DNA of 8,029 bases. It comes from an uncultured Actinomyces sp. Lineage in GTDB: Bacteria > Actinomycetota > Actinomycetes > Actinomycetales > Actinomycetaceae. Every line of letters begins with the position of its first letter. The first letter of the stretch is position 1. The position numbers were made by a program, and so were the translations under genes. The notes under the pieces were generated by a model. The model ran no database searches, was not told where the DNA came from, and saw nothing but the letters and a program-made list of their open reading frames with translations. Below, one piece after another: positions 1-7,161 of the stretch. Location of the stretch: positions 1-8,029 of the forward strand of contig CALIEP010000405.1 of assembly GCA_938022345.1 (NCBI GenBank), read 5' to 3'.

Positions 1-72
1 GCAGATGCTATTGCTCAGACTTTGAGTGTCGAGCATGCCGAGCGCATGAAAGGAATCCACCTGCGCGGTTAG
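1..72 (+). CDS. 3' end of an unidentified gene (partial)
   Basis: Frame 1 is open from the left edge to a TAG at 70-72 and gives 23 residues ending in ERMKGIHLRG. The amino-acid composition is ordinary for a protein. The alternative open plus-strand frame is Cys/Arg-rich and less convincing. The stop lies in the loop of a perfect inverted repeat, which fits a gene end next to a terminator facing the convergent DUF3107 gene. The fragment is too short to assign a family, and I do not recognise it. A non-coding or opposite-strand reading of this edge cannot be excluded. Confidence 0.4.
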   Translation, partial: ADAIAQTLSVEHAERMKGIHLRG

Positions 73-84
73 ACGCAGGTGGAT
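55..84. terminator. Perfect 11-bp inverted repeat, candidate bidirectional terminator
   Basis: ATCCACCTGCG (55-65) is exactly complementary to CGCAGGTGGAT (74-84), with an 8-nt loop that contains the TAG of the upstream frame. It sits between two convergent genes, where a shared terminator is expected. Neither side has a full T-run: the minus-strand exit reads TCCTTTC, and the plus-strand exit reads AATGTCAG with TTTT only at 107-110. It is therefore not a textbook Rho-independent terminator. An operator for a regulator is a less likely alternative. Confidence 0.5.
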
Positions 85-108
85 AATGTCAGCTAATTCG
101 GCTTGCTT

Positions 109-333
109 TTAGTGAATTGCAAAGCCGACGCGGTGCGTCTGCGGGGCAGTCACGCGCACGTAGGAAATTGCTTGGGCGGGAATAAGTGTCTTCTCTCCCT
201 TGCTGTCCGTAAGGATCAGGGGAGTCTGCTCGCTTAGAGAATTGGTGACTTGCGCGAAGAGTTCGTCTTCGCTGAGGTCCAGTTCAAGGTCGAGTTCGCG
301 CGGGCTGGCGTTGATACCGATCGTGATGTTCAC
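109..333 (-). CDS. DUF3107 family small protein
   Basis: This encodes a 74-residue protein if it starts at the GTG at 333-331. It matches the actinobacterial DUF3107 family (the mycobacterial member is TB9.4/Rv3208A). The visible family pattern is an N-terminal ITIGINASPRELDLEL strand, a short acidic helix (SEDELFAQV), a LILTDSKGEKTLIPA hairpin, then ISYVRV and the C-terminal HRVGFAI. The function is unknown. There is no signal peptide or membrane segment, so it is probably cytosolic. An upstream ATG at 351-349 would add six residues (MNLGVA). I prefer the GTG because GGGAG lies five bases before it and the shorter protein begins where the conserved family starts. It is divergent from adnA and convergent with the fragment at the left edge. 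The family is often found close to adnA/adnB or moeB-like genes in Actinobacteria, so co-occurrence need not mean shared function. Confidence 0.85.
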   Translation of the reverse strand: MNITIGINASPRELDLELDLSEDELFAQVTNSLSEQTPLILTDSKGEKTLIPAQAISYVRVTAPQTHRVGFAIH

Positions 334-485
334 TGCGACTCCCAGGTTCATTGATTGGGGTTAACTTTTCACTCTCATGGTACGTGAGGTGGAAAGCGGG
401 GCTGGGGGATTTCAGTGTCAGCGTAATTTCGCTTAGAAGCCCAAAGTGGTCTCCAAATGCCGGTGGCCTCTGTCAAAATCACTAT
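334..485. promoter_or_regulatory. Divergent spacer between DUF3107 and adnA
   Basis: This region of about 150 bp must hold the promoters of both divergent genes. On the plus strand CAAAAT (474-479) lies six bases before the adnA ATG, the distance expected for the -10 element of a leaderless transcript. No Shine-Dalgarno sequence precedes that ATG. On the minus strand a perfect TTGACA occurs (complement of 471-476), but no good -10 lies 16-18 bases downstream. I see no actinobacterial SOS box (CGAAC-N4-GTTCG type). The plus-strand frame stays open upstream to a TTG at 351, but that stretch does not look like helicase sequence. Promoter positions are guesses. Confidence 0.3.
339..343 (-). promoter_or_regulatory. 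Ribosome binding site deciding the DUF3107 start
   Basis: Read on the minus strand this is GGGAG, followed by five bases (TCGCA) and then GTG at 333-331. No comparable purine-rich site precedes the ATG at 351-349, whose upstream bases are TTAACCCCAATCA. The site therefore favours the shorter protein. Confidence 0.5.
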
Positions 486-3400
486 ATGAACAACACACCG
501 GTGCGTATCACGGTTGGATCTGAGTTCTCAGGCCTACCGGAACTCAGCGACCATCAGCGATTTCTGCTTAAGCAGATAACTGAAGGTGATGCTGTATTTC
601 GCGGTGCGCCCGGAAGTGGGAAGACGACTCTTCTTCTTGCCGCTGTCGCTGAACTTGTACGCAACGACCACTCCTTTGTAGTTCTCACTCCAGATCGTTC
701 ACGCGCCGATCAGTTGATGCCTGCGGTACAAGCACTTGCTCCCAATGCGGTACGCCCGGTTCGAACCCCCATTGGGTGGGCCTATTCAATTGTGTCGCAG
801 TGGCGAAATACGCGTGACCAACCGCTGGGCGATGTTGAGCTCCTGACGGGCGCAAACATGGATCGCATGGTCTTAGAACTGCTAGAAGAAACTGCGATTC
901 AATGGCCTGAAGAACTTTCCGATACCATCCGTTCACTTCCGGCATTTCGGATGGAACTACGTGATCTCATTGATACTGCTGCGGAGTCTGGGACAACTGC
1001 TGAGAATCTAGAGGAGCTCGGCCGCATTCGTGCAATGGAGCAGTGGGTGAGTCTTGCGCCCCTTCTCAGGAAGTGGAACGAACTTCCGCAGTTGGGGGTG
1101 GAGTCCCGAGGAACCATGCTGGCACACGGTGCTGGATTGGGAAGGCAAGCTGCCCAGCTCCTTACCGAATGGGATGATCGTGCGCAGTCCGCTGGGGTAC
1201 GAATTTTTACCCCGCTTCCGCAATACCTTTTGATCGATGATCTACAGGACTGCACTCCCTCGCTGCTAGCGCTACTTCATGTTGCGCACCAATTGGGAAG
1301 TCGCATCATTGCTTTCTCGAATCCAGATCTCTCAGTAACCTCATACAAGCGCGGTTATGCCCATATGGATCTCGATCTGGCCAGAATCCTCGACATTCAA
1401 ATCGAAGACTGTGGGGGAAGCTACGTCGGTACTCCTCAGCTTCATGCCTTGAATCTCTCGCTTGCCTCACGCATTACGCAAAGCGGACCCGCTGGAAGAA
1501 GAAACGCCCCGTTTGCTGGCGACTCTGAAAGAGGGCTCGGTGAACAGGGGGTACATATCCACAACTGCGCCAGCCTTGCACAGATGGGGGCGGCTTTGGG
1601 ATATCAGCTGCGCTCCCACTATCTGCGTGACAACATTCCTTGGTCTCAGCAGGTAGTGATTGTCCGCTCGCAATCTCTCATTCAGCAGGCCAGAAGGGCC
1701 CTGAAACGTAGCAAGATCCCCCTTGCTGGAGGTCAACAAGCCTTCAATTTTGCCTCCAATTCAATGACCAGCGCGTTGCTGAAAGCCTTAATTCCGAATG
1801 AAGACAATGGCGTGGAAGTGATCGATCGCTGGCTACGTTCAGATCTGATCTCGATCGATACCCTGCATGTGAGTTCGCTTCTTCACAACTATGTTTGGGC
1901 GCATAGCGATCAGAAGTTGGCACAGGGACGCGTTCAGCACCTCAGTACAGATACGGTCTCTCGCATTCTTCAGGACTCCTCTCTTCTCTCACAGAATGTG
2001 GAAACGGAACTGCGCAAGCTTCTGAAGGCCTCGACGTTATGGAAAGAAGTAGAAGCCCTCAGTCCTCAAAAAGCGCTCTGGGAAGCATGGGCGACGGCAG
2101 ATGTAGCGGAGGAACTCAGTCAACGGGCATTAGCGCATAACTCGGATTCAGATTATTTTGATGACGTCTTAGATTCGGTGATAGCACTGTTTAGAGTGGC
2201 GGATATCTGGCAACAAAGAAATCCGCAGAGAACCGCCGCAGAGTTTGCGCGTGAGCTCCTTGAATCCGACGTCGCTACCGACACCATTGCTGCAACCGCA
2301 TATCGCCACGAAGGGATCCAGGTCCTCACCCCAGAACAGGCAGTGGGGCAGCATTGGGATGTCGTTGCAATCTATGGGCTTCAAGATGGCAGTTGGCCCG
2401 ATCTTCGGCTGCGACAGCGCTTGCTGCGCGCTGATCTTCTTGGGGAGATCACACGCAGTAACGACCCGGCCCAAGAGATCATTGATGATCCTCGAATCCA
2501 ACGCCGGTCAGTTTTAGACGATGAACTTCGGCGACTTCTTGCTGCCGTTTCACGAACGAATCTGGCACTGCACATTGGAGTTGTTTCCAATGAAGACCAG
2601 GCACCATCACAATTTGTTGAACTTGTTGCACAAGGGGCAGGGATCGAAATCCCTGAAGACGGCTTTGCGATTGAAGACGTTCCGCCCGCATTAGACCTAT
2701 CTGGTCATATCTCCAGACTGAGGTATCTTGCCGCGCAGGAGCATGACGCCCAAACATCTCAGCTTGCTACCCGTCTGCTTGCAATTCTTGCCAGACGCGG
2801 GGTGCCCAGCGCAATCCCCAGCAATTGGATTGGAGCCGGAGGGATCAGCTCGGATAGCCCGCTCTACGAGCAGCAACGTGTCGCCGTGAGTCCTTCCAGC
2901 TTTGATAGCGCACGTCAATGTATTCTTCGCTGGTTCTTTGCTTCCAATAGTGGCACTTCGATGCCGACGCAGAGCGCAGCAGATGGAACGTTAATCCACA
3001 GCCTGGCTGAGCGCTTCCCATGCGGGCCTCGCAGCGCTGTTATGGATGCGCTCGAAGAAGAGATTCGTGCAATGGGCGTGGATGAAGGGCAGGCTGCCAG
3101 CAAGATCCACATGGATCACCTTCGAGAGATGGCATCTGCGCTCGGTGAATATCTTGAGCAATCAGCTCAAACGGGAGGCTTGGCAGACCCGAACGGAAAT
3201 GTTCAAGTTGAAGTGCCATTCGATGTTCCGATCTCTTCAGTTCACATCCGCGGAAGAATTGACCGAATGGAATTGGACGGCCAAGGCGTCCGGATTATTG
3301 ACTTCAAGACTGGGAAGAAGGGAAATAAAACCGGCGCGAAAAAGGACCCGGACCATCCGCAGCTCGCTCTCTATCAACTCGCAGTCGAGCAACTAGGTTA

Positions 3401-3632
3401 TGAAGTTCTAGGAGCAGAGCTCAAATATCTTGGCTACGGTGACGTCCGGACCATCTCGCAAGATCCCTTAGACCCGGAAACAAAAGCGGATTGGATCAGC
3501 CAGCTTGATGAGATTGGGCAGAAAATGAAAGGCCCATCTTTTATCGCGACACCCTCTGATGAAGCATGCCAATACTGCGAGTTCGCCCGTTCTTGCCCGG
3601 CTCGTGAGCAAGGAAAGAGGAGTGTGGAATGA
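486..3632 (+). CDS. adnA: AdnA-type helicase-nuclease subunit
   Basis: This encodes 1048 residues, close to the size of mycobacterial AdnA. AdnA is one half of the AdnAB heterodimer, which processes DNA double-strand ends for recombination. The N-terminal half is a UvrD-like motor with an intact Walker A (GAPGSGKT, 40-47). Other motor motifs are degenerate. Motif II reads IDDLQD (D251-D252, Asp instead of the catalytic Glu). Motif III reads SNPDLSV (about 278-284), without the usual GD and Gln. Motif V (from T615) lacks the usual His, Lys and Glu. Motif VI keeps an Arg (R690). The C-terminal part is a RecB-family nuclease: H838 (GTLIH), D926 (GRID), D939 and K941 (DFKT), Q959 and Y963 (QLALY). 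C812 with C1028-x2-C1031-x5-C1037 forms the four-Cys iron-sulfur staple of AddB/Cas4-like nucleases. I chose ATG 486 because it directly precedes recognisable sequence. It has no clear Shine-Dalgarno, so a leaderless transcript is possible; GTG 501 is an alternative. The gene overlaps adnB by 4 bp. The family call is strong; loss of motor activity is inference. Confidence 0.93.
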   Translation: MNNTPVRITVGSEFSGLPELSDHQRFLLKQITEGDAVFRGAPGSGKTTLLLAAVAELVRNDHSFVVLTPDRSRADQLMPAVQALAPNAVRPVRTPIGWAYSIVSQWRNTRDQPLGDVELLTGANMDRMVLELLEETAIQWPEELSDTIRSLPAFRMELRDLIDTAAESGTTAENLEELGRIRAMEQWVSLAPLLRKWNELPQLGVESRGTMLAHGAGLGRQAAQLLTEWDDRAQSAGVRIFTPLPQYLLIDDLQDCTPSLLALLHVAHQLGSRIIAFSNPDLSVTSYKRGYAHMDLDLARILDIQIEDCGGSYVGTPQLHALNLSLASRITQSGPAGRRNAPFAGDSERGLGEQGVHIHNCASLAQMGAALGYQLRSHYLRDNIPWSQQVVIVRSQSLIQQARRALKRSKIPLAGGQQAFNFASNSMTSALLKALIPNEDNGVEVIDRWLRSDLISIDTLHVSSLLHNYVWAHSDQKLAQGRVQHLSTDTVSRILQDSSLLSQNVETELRKLLKASTLWKEVEALSPQKALWEAWATADVAEELSQRALAHNSDSDYFDDVLDSVIALFRVADIWQQRNPQRTAAEFARELLESDVATDTIAATAYRHEGIQVLTPEQAVGQHWDVVAIYGLQDGSWPDLRLRQRLLRADLLGEITRSNDPAQEIIDDPRIQRRSVLDDELRRLLAAVSRTNLALHIGVVSNEDQAPSQFVELVAQGAGIEIPEDGFAIEDVPPALDLSGHISRLRYLAAQEHDAQTSQLATRLLAILARRGVPSAIPSNWIGAGGISSDSPLYEQQRVAVSPSSFDSARQCILRWFFASNSGTSMPTQSAADGTLIHSLAERFPCGPRSAVMDALEEEIRAMGVDEGQAASKIHMDHLREMASALGEYLEQSAQTGGLADPNGNVQVEVPFDVPISSVHIRGRIDRMELDGQGVRIIDFKTGKKGNKTGAKKDPDHPQLALYQLAVEQLGYEVLGAELKYLGYGDVRTISQDPLDPETKADWISQLDEIGQKMKGPSFIATPSDEACQYCEFARSCPAREQGKRSVE
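3617..3631 (+). promoter_or_regulatory. Strong RBS and ATGA overlap coupling adnA to adnB
   Basis: GAGGAG (3617-3622) lies six bases before the adnB ATG at 3629. That ATG overlaps the adnA stop TGA (3630-3632) in an ATGA junction. This fixes the adnB start and implies translational coupling, which suits an equimolar heterodimer. Confidence 0.85.
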
Positions 3633-6583
3633 GCATCGATAGTTCACGGCTCAGTGTTGATGAAATTCTGCGATTGGCCACCCCCCGAAGCCGCCAGTAT
3701 TTTCCCCCCACAGATGAGCAGCGTGCCGTAATCGAAGCACCTCTTGAACCTCTGCTTGTCGTTGCGGGAGCGGGAGCAGGGAAGACAACCACCATGTCAC
3801 AGCGCGTGCTCTACATGGTTGCCCATCACGGAATCGAGCCGGAGCGCATTCTCGGCTTAACCTTTACACGGAAAGCAACGGGGGAGCTGGGGCTCAAAAT
3901 GCGGCAAGACCTCGGGGTCTTGGCATCAAATCTTGGCCGTAGCTTTCAGGGCGATCCAACGGCATTGACCTATAACTCTTTCGCTGCTCGAATCCTTGGT
4001 GAGTATGGCGCAACAATTGGGGTAGACCCCGACTCGCGCTTGATCGGACAGGCGCAGCAGGTTCAGATTCTTACCGAGATCGTCCAAAACTGGAGGGGAG
4101 AGTACCCCGAAGAAGACGGGCGATACAAACCAACGTCATCAATTGTTGCTGCGGTACTTGCGTTAAGCGGTCATATCGCAGAACAAAATATGACCCTTGA
4201 CCAAGGGGCAAAAGCTCTCCGCGCATTTAGCGAAGAGCTGGAAGAAATCGCTCAATCTGCAGGAAAAGATCCGACCGGTTCTCTCAAATCCATGATCACC
4301 GTCAACGCCAATAGGATTCTGCTCCTTGATATGGCGCAGGTATTCGAAGACTACAAACGCAGTCACGGTCTGATTGATTTTTCAGATCAGCTTCTTCTTG
4401 CAACACGAATCGTTACAGAGAACGCTTCAGTCGTCCGTCAGGTGCGCTCCGACTATCAAGCTGTCCTTCTCGACGAATTCCAAGATACGTCGGTCATCCA
4501 GATGACCTTCCTATCCGCCCTTTTTGCAGATCATCCAACCACCGCAGTCGGTGATCCCAGTCAAGCAATTTACGGATGGAGAGGTGCTTCGGCATCCGCG
4601 CTCAGTAACTTCTTGACCGCATTTTCAACCCCGCGTGAAGCAAAGCAGCTCACCCTCTCTACCGCGTGGAGAAACGACCACGCAATCCTTCAGGCGGCAA
4701 ATGCGGTTGCTCGTCCGCTGCGAGGCCTTCCCAGAATTGGCCAAGACGGCAGCTCGGGGAGCGCGTCCGTTAAGGTTCCACAGGTGAAACCTCCAGTTCT
4801 TGGGCCAAGGCCTCAGGCGGGGGAAGGGGAAGTGAGTGCAAGCTATCCGCTGACATACCAGGAAGAACTTGAGCATGTCGTCGAATTCATCCGTCAGCAT
4901 CGCGTCCAGGATGAAAAGGGAAAGTGGAACACCTGCGCTGTGTTGTGTCGTCGTCGTGCAGATTTTCCTGCGATCGAACGTGCACTCAAAGACGCAGATA
5001 TCCCGGTTCAAGTTGTTGGTTTAGGAGGACTCTTAGACCAACCTTCAGTCAGTGACGTTCGTGCCGCCCTTGAGCTCGCTTCAGATCCGACGAATGCGCC
5101 AGCCCTCATGCGCCTTGTTACCGCGATGGATATTGGCGCAGCTGACCTCTTGGTTCTTAACCAATATGCAAAATACCGGGCTCGACAGGGAATGCAGGCT
5201 GAACAGGAGCATCCGGATGTTTTCCTTATGGATGCCATCGATCAACTTCCGCCTGCAGGATGGCATGCGCCTTCAGGAGGCCCGTCATTTACCGCTGTCG
5301 CACATGAACGGCTTTCGCTTCTTGCTCGCAGACTTGAAATTATTCGTCAAGGAACCGGCAGACCGCTTGATGAACAAATCGAACGTGCAATGTCCATCCT
5401 GGGGCTCAGAGAAGCCATCATGTCCGACCCCCTGGGCGACGGGGGAATGGAAATGCTCGATGCCTTCGTTGATATCGCGGCTGACTACGAAGCACAGGTC
5501 GCAGGTGCTGATCTATCTGGATTCCTTACATGGCTAGCAGTCGCAGAGGAAGAAGAAAAAGGACTCCCAATCCCTGCCAGTGCCACTCGAGCCGATGCCG
5601 TCAAATTGCTGACGATTCACTCTGCAAAGGGATTGGAATGGGATTCGGTTGTAGTCTTTGGCCTACAAGATTCGCGCTTCCCTAACCACAGTGCCTCTCC
5701 AAGAGACTGGAAGCAGGACCCTCCGGGAGCGAAAGAATGGTTTAACTCTCTTTCAGAGTTGCCCTATCCCGTGCGCAGAGATTACTCGGATCTTCCCCAG
5801 ATCGTCACCGAAGAGTACGGGGAGATCGGAATAGCAGCATATTTCGATCTGCTTGCATCTGAAGCAACAAGTTCGCGGACAACTGCGATGAGTATCTTCA
5901 ACAACCACATGCAGGGAAAGTCCGGCAAGGAAACAAATAAAGACAGCATTCACTATCGCCAAGGAATTCACCATGAATGCGAAGAGCGGCGTTTGGCTTA
6001 TGTTGCGTGGACTCGAGCGCGACACGATCTGCTCCTGAGCGGTTCTTGGTTTGACTCAGGAAGCCTGAAACCGCGCGATCCATCTCGGTATCTCATGGAG
6101 ACAGTGACCGCACTCGATCTAGATGCTCAGCAGATCGCTGCGCGACCTGACGAAGACTGGGAATCTGAACAGCTTATCGAGGTCGATACCCGACTACGGC
6201 AGTATCCAATCCTTCCAGGGCGTTCACGCCAGCTGGTCATTGACAGTGCTGCACGCGTTCAAGCTCTTTTAGATCAGAGCGAAGAGGATCTAGATGTCAT
6301 TGATGCCAGCGGAGATCCCTTGATTCATGACACCTACTTACTGCTTGAAGAACGAGAAAAGGCTCTTCATTCAGCCCTTGATATTCGCATTGATCGTGTT
6401 CGCGCCACTGGAATCTCAGACTTGATTGGGAAGGCAGATACGTGGATTAACAATATTCGCAGGCCTTTGCCCGTCGAGCCTCAATCAAGTTCCGTGCTTG
6501 GCACAATCTTCCACAAATGGGTTGAAAAAGAACTTCACCTCAGTACCGGTGAGCTCTGGGACGAACCCGTGGAAGGCAGCTAA
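3629..6583 (+). CDS. adnB: AdnB-type helicase subunit, ended early by an in-frame stop
   Basis: This encodes 984 residues up to TAA 6581-6583. The frame with the stop ignored would give about 1134, similar to full-length AdnB (mycobacterial AdnB is about 1100). The motor is a complete UvrD/PcrA-type superfamily 1A helicase: Q motif (PTDEQRAVIEA, Q31), Walker A (AGAGAGKT, 46-53), Ia (GLTFTRKATGEL), motif II (LLDEFQD, D282-E283), III (GDPSQAIYGWRG, from G308), IV (LSTAWRND), V (TIHSAKGLEWD, from T662) and VI (EERRLAYVAWTRAR, 785-798). A low-complexity Ser/Gly/Pro linker lies at about 372-402. The nuclease domain begins at GTIFHKWVE (H962), but the frame stops 22 residues later, before GRID and DWK. 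It is translationally coupled to adnA. As it stands the product would be a 3'-to-5' translocase carrying only the first helix of its nuclease. It should still pair with AdnA, but nuclease activity would need the downstream piece. Confidence 0.9.
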   Translation: MSIDSSRLSVDEILRLATPRSRQYFPPTDEQRAVIEAPLEPLLVVAGAGAGKTTTMSQRVLYMVAHHGIEPERILGLTFTRKATGELGLKMRQDLGVLASNLGRSFQGDPTALTYNSFAARILGEYGATIGVDPDSRLIGQAQQVQILTEIVQNWRGEYPEEDGRYKPTSSIVAAVLALSGHIAEQNMTLDQGAKALRAFSEELEEIAQSAGKDPTGSLKSMITVNANRILLLDMAQVFEDYKRSHGLIDFSDQLLLATRIVTENASVVRQVRSDYQAVLLDEFQDTSVIQMTFLSALFADHPTTAVGDPSQAIYGWRGASASALSNFLTAFSTPREAKQLTLSTAWRNDHAILQAANAVARPLRGLPRIGQDGSSGSASVKVPQVKPPVLGPRPQAGEGEVSASYPLTYQEELEHVVEFIRQHRVQDEKGKWNTCAVLCRRRADFPAIERALKDADIPVQVVGLGGLLDQPSVSDVRAALELASDPTNAPALMRLVTAMDIGAADLLVLNQYAKYRARQGMQAEQEHPDVFLMDAIDQLPPAGWHAPSGGPSFTAVAHERLSLLARRLEIIRQGTGRPLDEQIERAMSILGLREAIMSDPLGDGGMEMLDAFVDIAADYEAQVAGADLSGFLTWLAVAEEEEKGLPIPASATRADAVKLLTIHSAKGLEWDSVVVFGLQDSRFPNHSASPRDWKQDPPGAKEWFNSLSELPYPVRRDYSDLPQIVTEEYGEIGIAAYFDLLASEATSSRTTAMSIFNNHMQGKSGKETNKDSIHYRQGIHHECEERRLAYVAWTRARHDLLLSGSWFDSGSLKPRDPSRYLMETVTALDLDAQQIAARPDEDWESEQLIEVDTRLRQYPILPGRSRQLVIDSAARVQALLDQSEEDLDVIDASGDPLIHDTYLLLEEREKALHSALDIRIDRVRATGISDLIGKADTWINNIRRPLPVEPQSSSVLGTIFHKWVEKELHLSTGELWDEPVEGS

Positions 6584-6589
6584 GCATTG
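6571..6589 (+). other. In-frame stop and possible reinitiation site inside the AdnB nuclease
   Basis: The sequence reads GGAAGGCAGC TAA GCA TTG. The TAA (6581-6583) is in the adnB frame, and the next codon but one is a TTG (6587-6589) in the same frame. GGAAGG (6571-6576) is a moderate Shine-Dalgarno match ten bases before that TTG. The arrangement would allow a terminating ribosome to restart. A single base change (for example from CAA, GAA or AAA) would also explain the stop. UAA followed by G has no feature I associate with programmed readthrough, and it is not UGA, so selenocysteine does not apply. Confidence 0.85.
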
Positions 6590-7033
6590 GAAGCTTCTGA
6601 TCAACAGCTGCTTGCTCAGATGCAAGAGAACTTCCATTCGCTAGACCTTGAACAGCTTGAACCTATTGCGATCGAAGAGCCCTTTGCGCTTACCCTTGCG
6701 GGAATATCTATTCAAGGACGAATCGATGCGGTATTTAAAGATACCAACGGCACATACACCGTTATTGATTGGAAGACATCGCACCTTCCGGGGAAGAATA
6801 CGCCGCTTTCAACGTGGGAATACTACGCGCGTCAGCTTCAGCTCTACCGTATCGCCTGGGCGCAGCGCGAAGGTCTCTCTCCCAATGAAGTGCAGGCTCA
6901 AGTGTGCTTCCTCAGGGGCCCCATTAGCTACAGCATCGATGACATCGTGACTCAAACCGGTGCACCCGTCGATCAGCTTGAATCCCAGCTAATTCAGGCG
7001 CTCACCGAACTCCAGAAGAAAAACCCCAGCTAG
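6587..7033 (+). CDS. adnB: C-terminal RecB-type nuclease portion of AdnB (split piece)
   Basis: This continues the adnB frame for 148 residues to TAG 7031-7033. It carries the remaining nuclease motifs. D47 lies in IQGRIDAVF, and D61 and K63 in VIDWKTS. Q83 and Y87 lie in RQLQLYRIAW. It also has the usual basic/aromatic segment before the terminal helix. It has no Cys cluster, as expected for AdnB. It lacks the His motif, which is in the preceding piece (GTIFH), so it cannot be a complete nuclease alone. The only in-frame starts near the front are TTG 6587 (four bases after the TAA, with GGAAGG upstream) and ATG 6620 (codon 12, no Shine-Dalgarno). The absence of further stops or frameshifts suggests a very recent lesion, a sequencing error, or a retained second polypeptide that reassociates with the motor piece. 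If the stop proves real and not bypassed, the pair should be annotated as one interrupted adnB. Confidence 0.8.
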   Translation: MEASDQQLLAQMQENFHSLDLEQLEPIAIEEPFALTLAGISIQGRIDAVFKDTNGTYTVIDWKTSHLPGKNTPLSTWEYYARQLQLYRIAWAQREGLSPNEVQAQVCFLRGPISYSIDDIVTQTGAPVDQLESQLIQALTELQKKNPS

Positions 7034-7066
7034 CACTAACGGACAGTAAAGGGAGGAACGACCGCG

Positions 7067-7088
7067 CGCTGAAGGCATCCGCCTAGCG
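7067..7088. terminator. Weak hairpin after adnB
   Basis: CGCT (7067-7070) and AGGC (7073-7076) pair with GCCT (7081-7084) and AGCG (7085-7088), leaving a two-base bulge and a four-base loop. It lies 33 bases after the adnB stop. There is no T-run on the plus strand (the following bases are TCGCAAAGCG), so an intrinsic terminator is only a possibility. Confidence 0.25.
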
Positions 7089-7136
7089 TCGCAAAGCGCC
7101 GCGCAGAAAAGTAGAAATCTGAGAAATAATGCTGAG

Positions 7137-7161
7137 CCTGATCTACTCGTGAGTAGGCAGG
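7137..7161 (-). terminator. Weak hairpin at the end of the phosphotransferase-like gene
   Basis: CCTG and CTACTC (7137-7148) face GAGTAG and CAGG (7151-7161), with a small internal mismatch and a very tight loop. The structure overlaps the TAG stop of the minus-strand gene (7145-7143). On the minus strand it is followed by GCTCAGCATTATTTCTC, which is T-rich but not a clean T-run. It may serve the convergent transcripts, including that of adnB. Confidence 0.3.

Noticed and set aside
351..485. N-terminal extension of adnA from a TTG at 351 (45 extra residues)
   Set aside because: The extension shows no resemblance to helicase sequence and begins at a poor start codon that overlaps the divergent gene's upstream ATG. 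It has no convincing RBS. ATG 486 sits just before the recognisable Q-motif region.
4625..5011. Minus-strand 128-codon frame inside adnB
   Set aside because: It lies wholly opposite the well-supported helicase coding sequence. It is Cys- and Arg-rich with no recognisable domain.
5052..5537. Plus-strand 161-codon frame inside adnB in another phase
   Set aside because: It overlaps conserved AdnB sequence and has atypical composition. The adnB frame is continuous here, so no frameshift needs explaining.
6581..6583. Programmed stop-codon readthrough or selenocysteine insertion at the adnB stop
   Set aside because: The codon is UAA, not UGA, and is followed by GCA, with none of the usual readthrough-promoting 3' context. 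Mutation, base error or reinitiation are simpler.
486..7033. Phage-defence helicase-nuclease system
   Set aside because: Gene order, sizes, motifs and the Fe-S nuclease fit the core recombination pair AdnA/AdnB. No defence-type partner genes are present.
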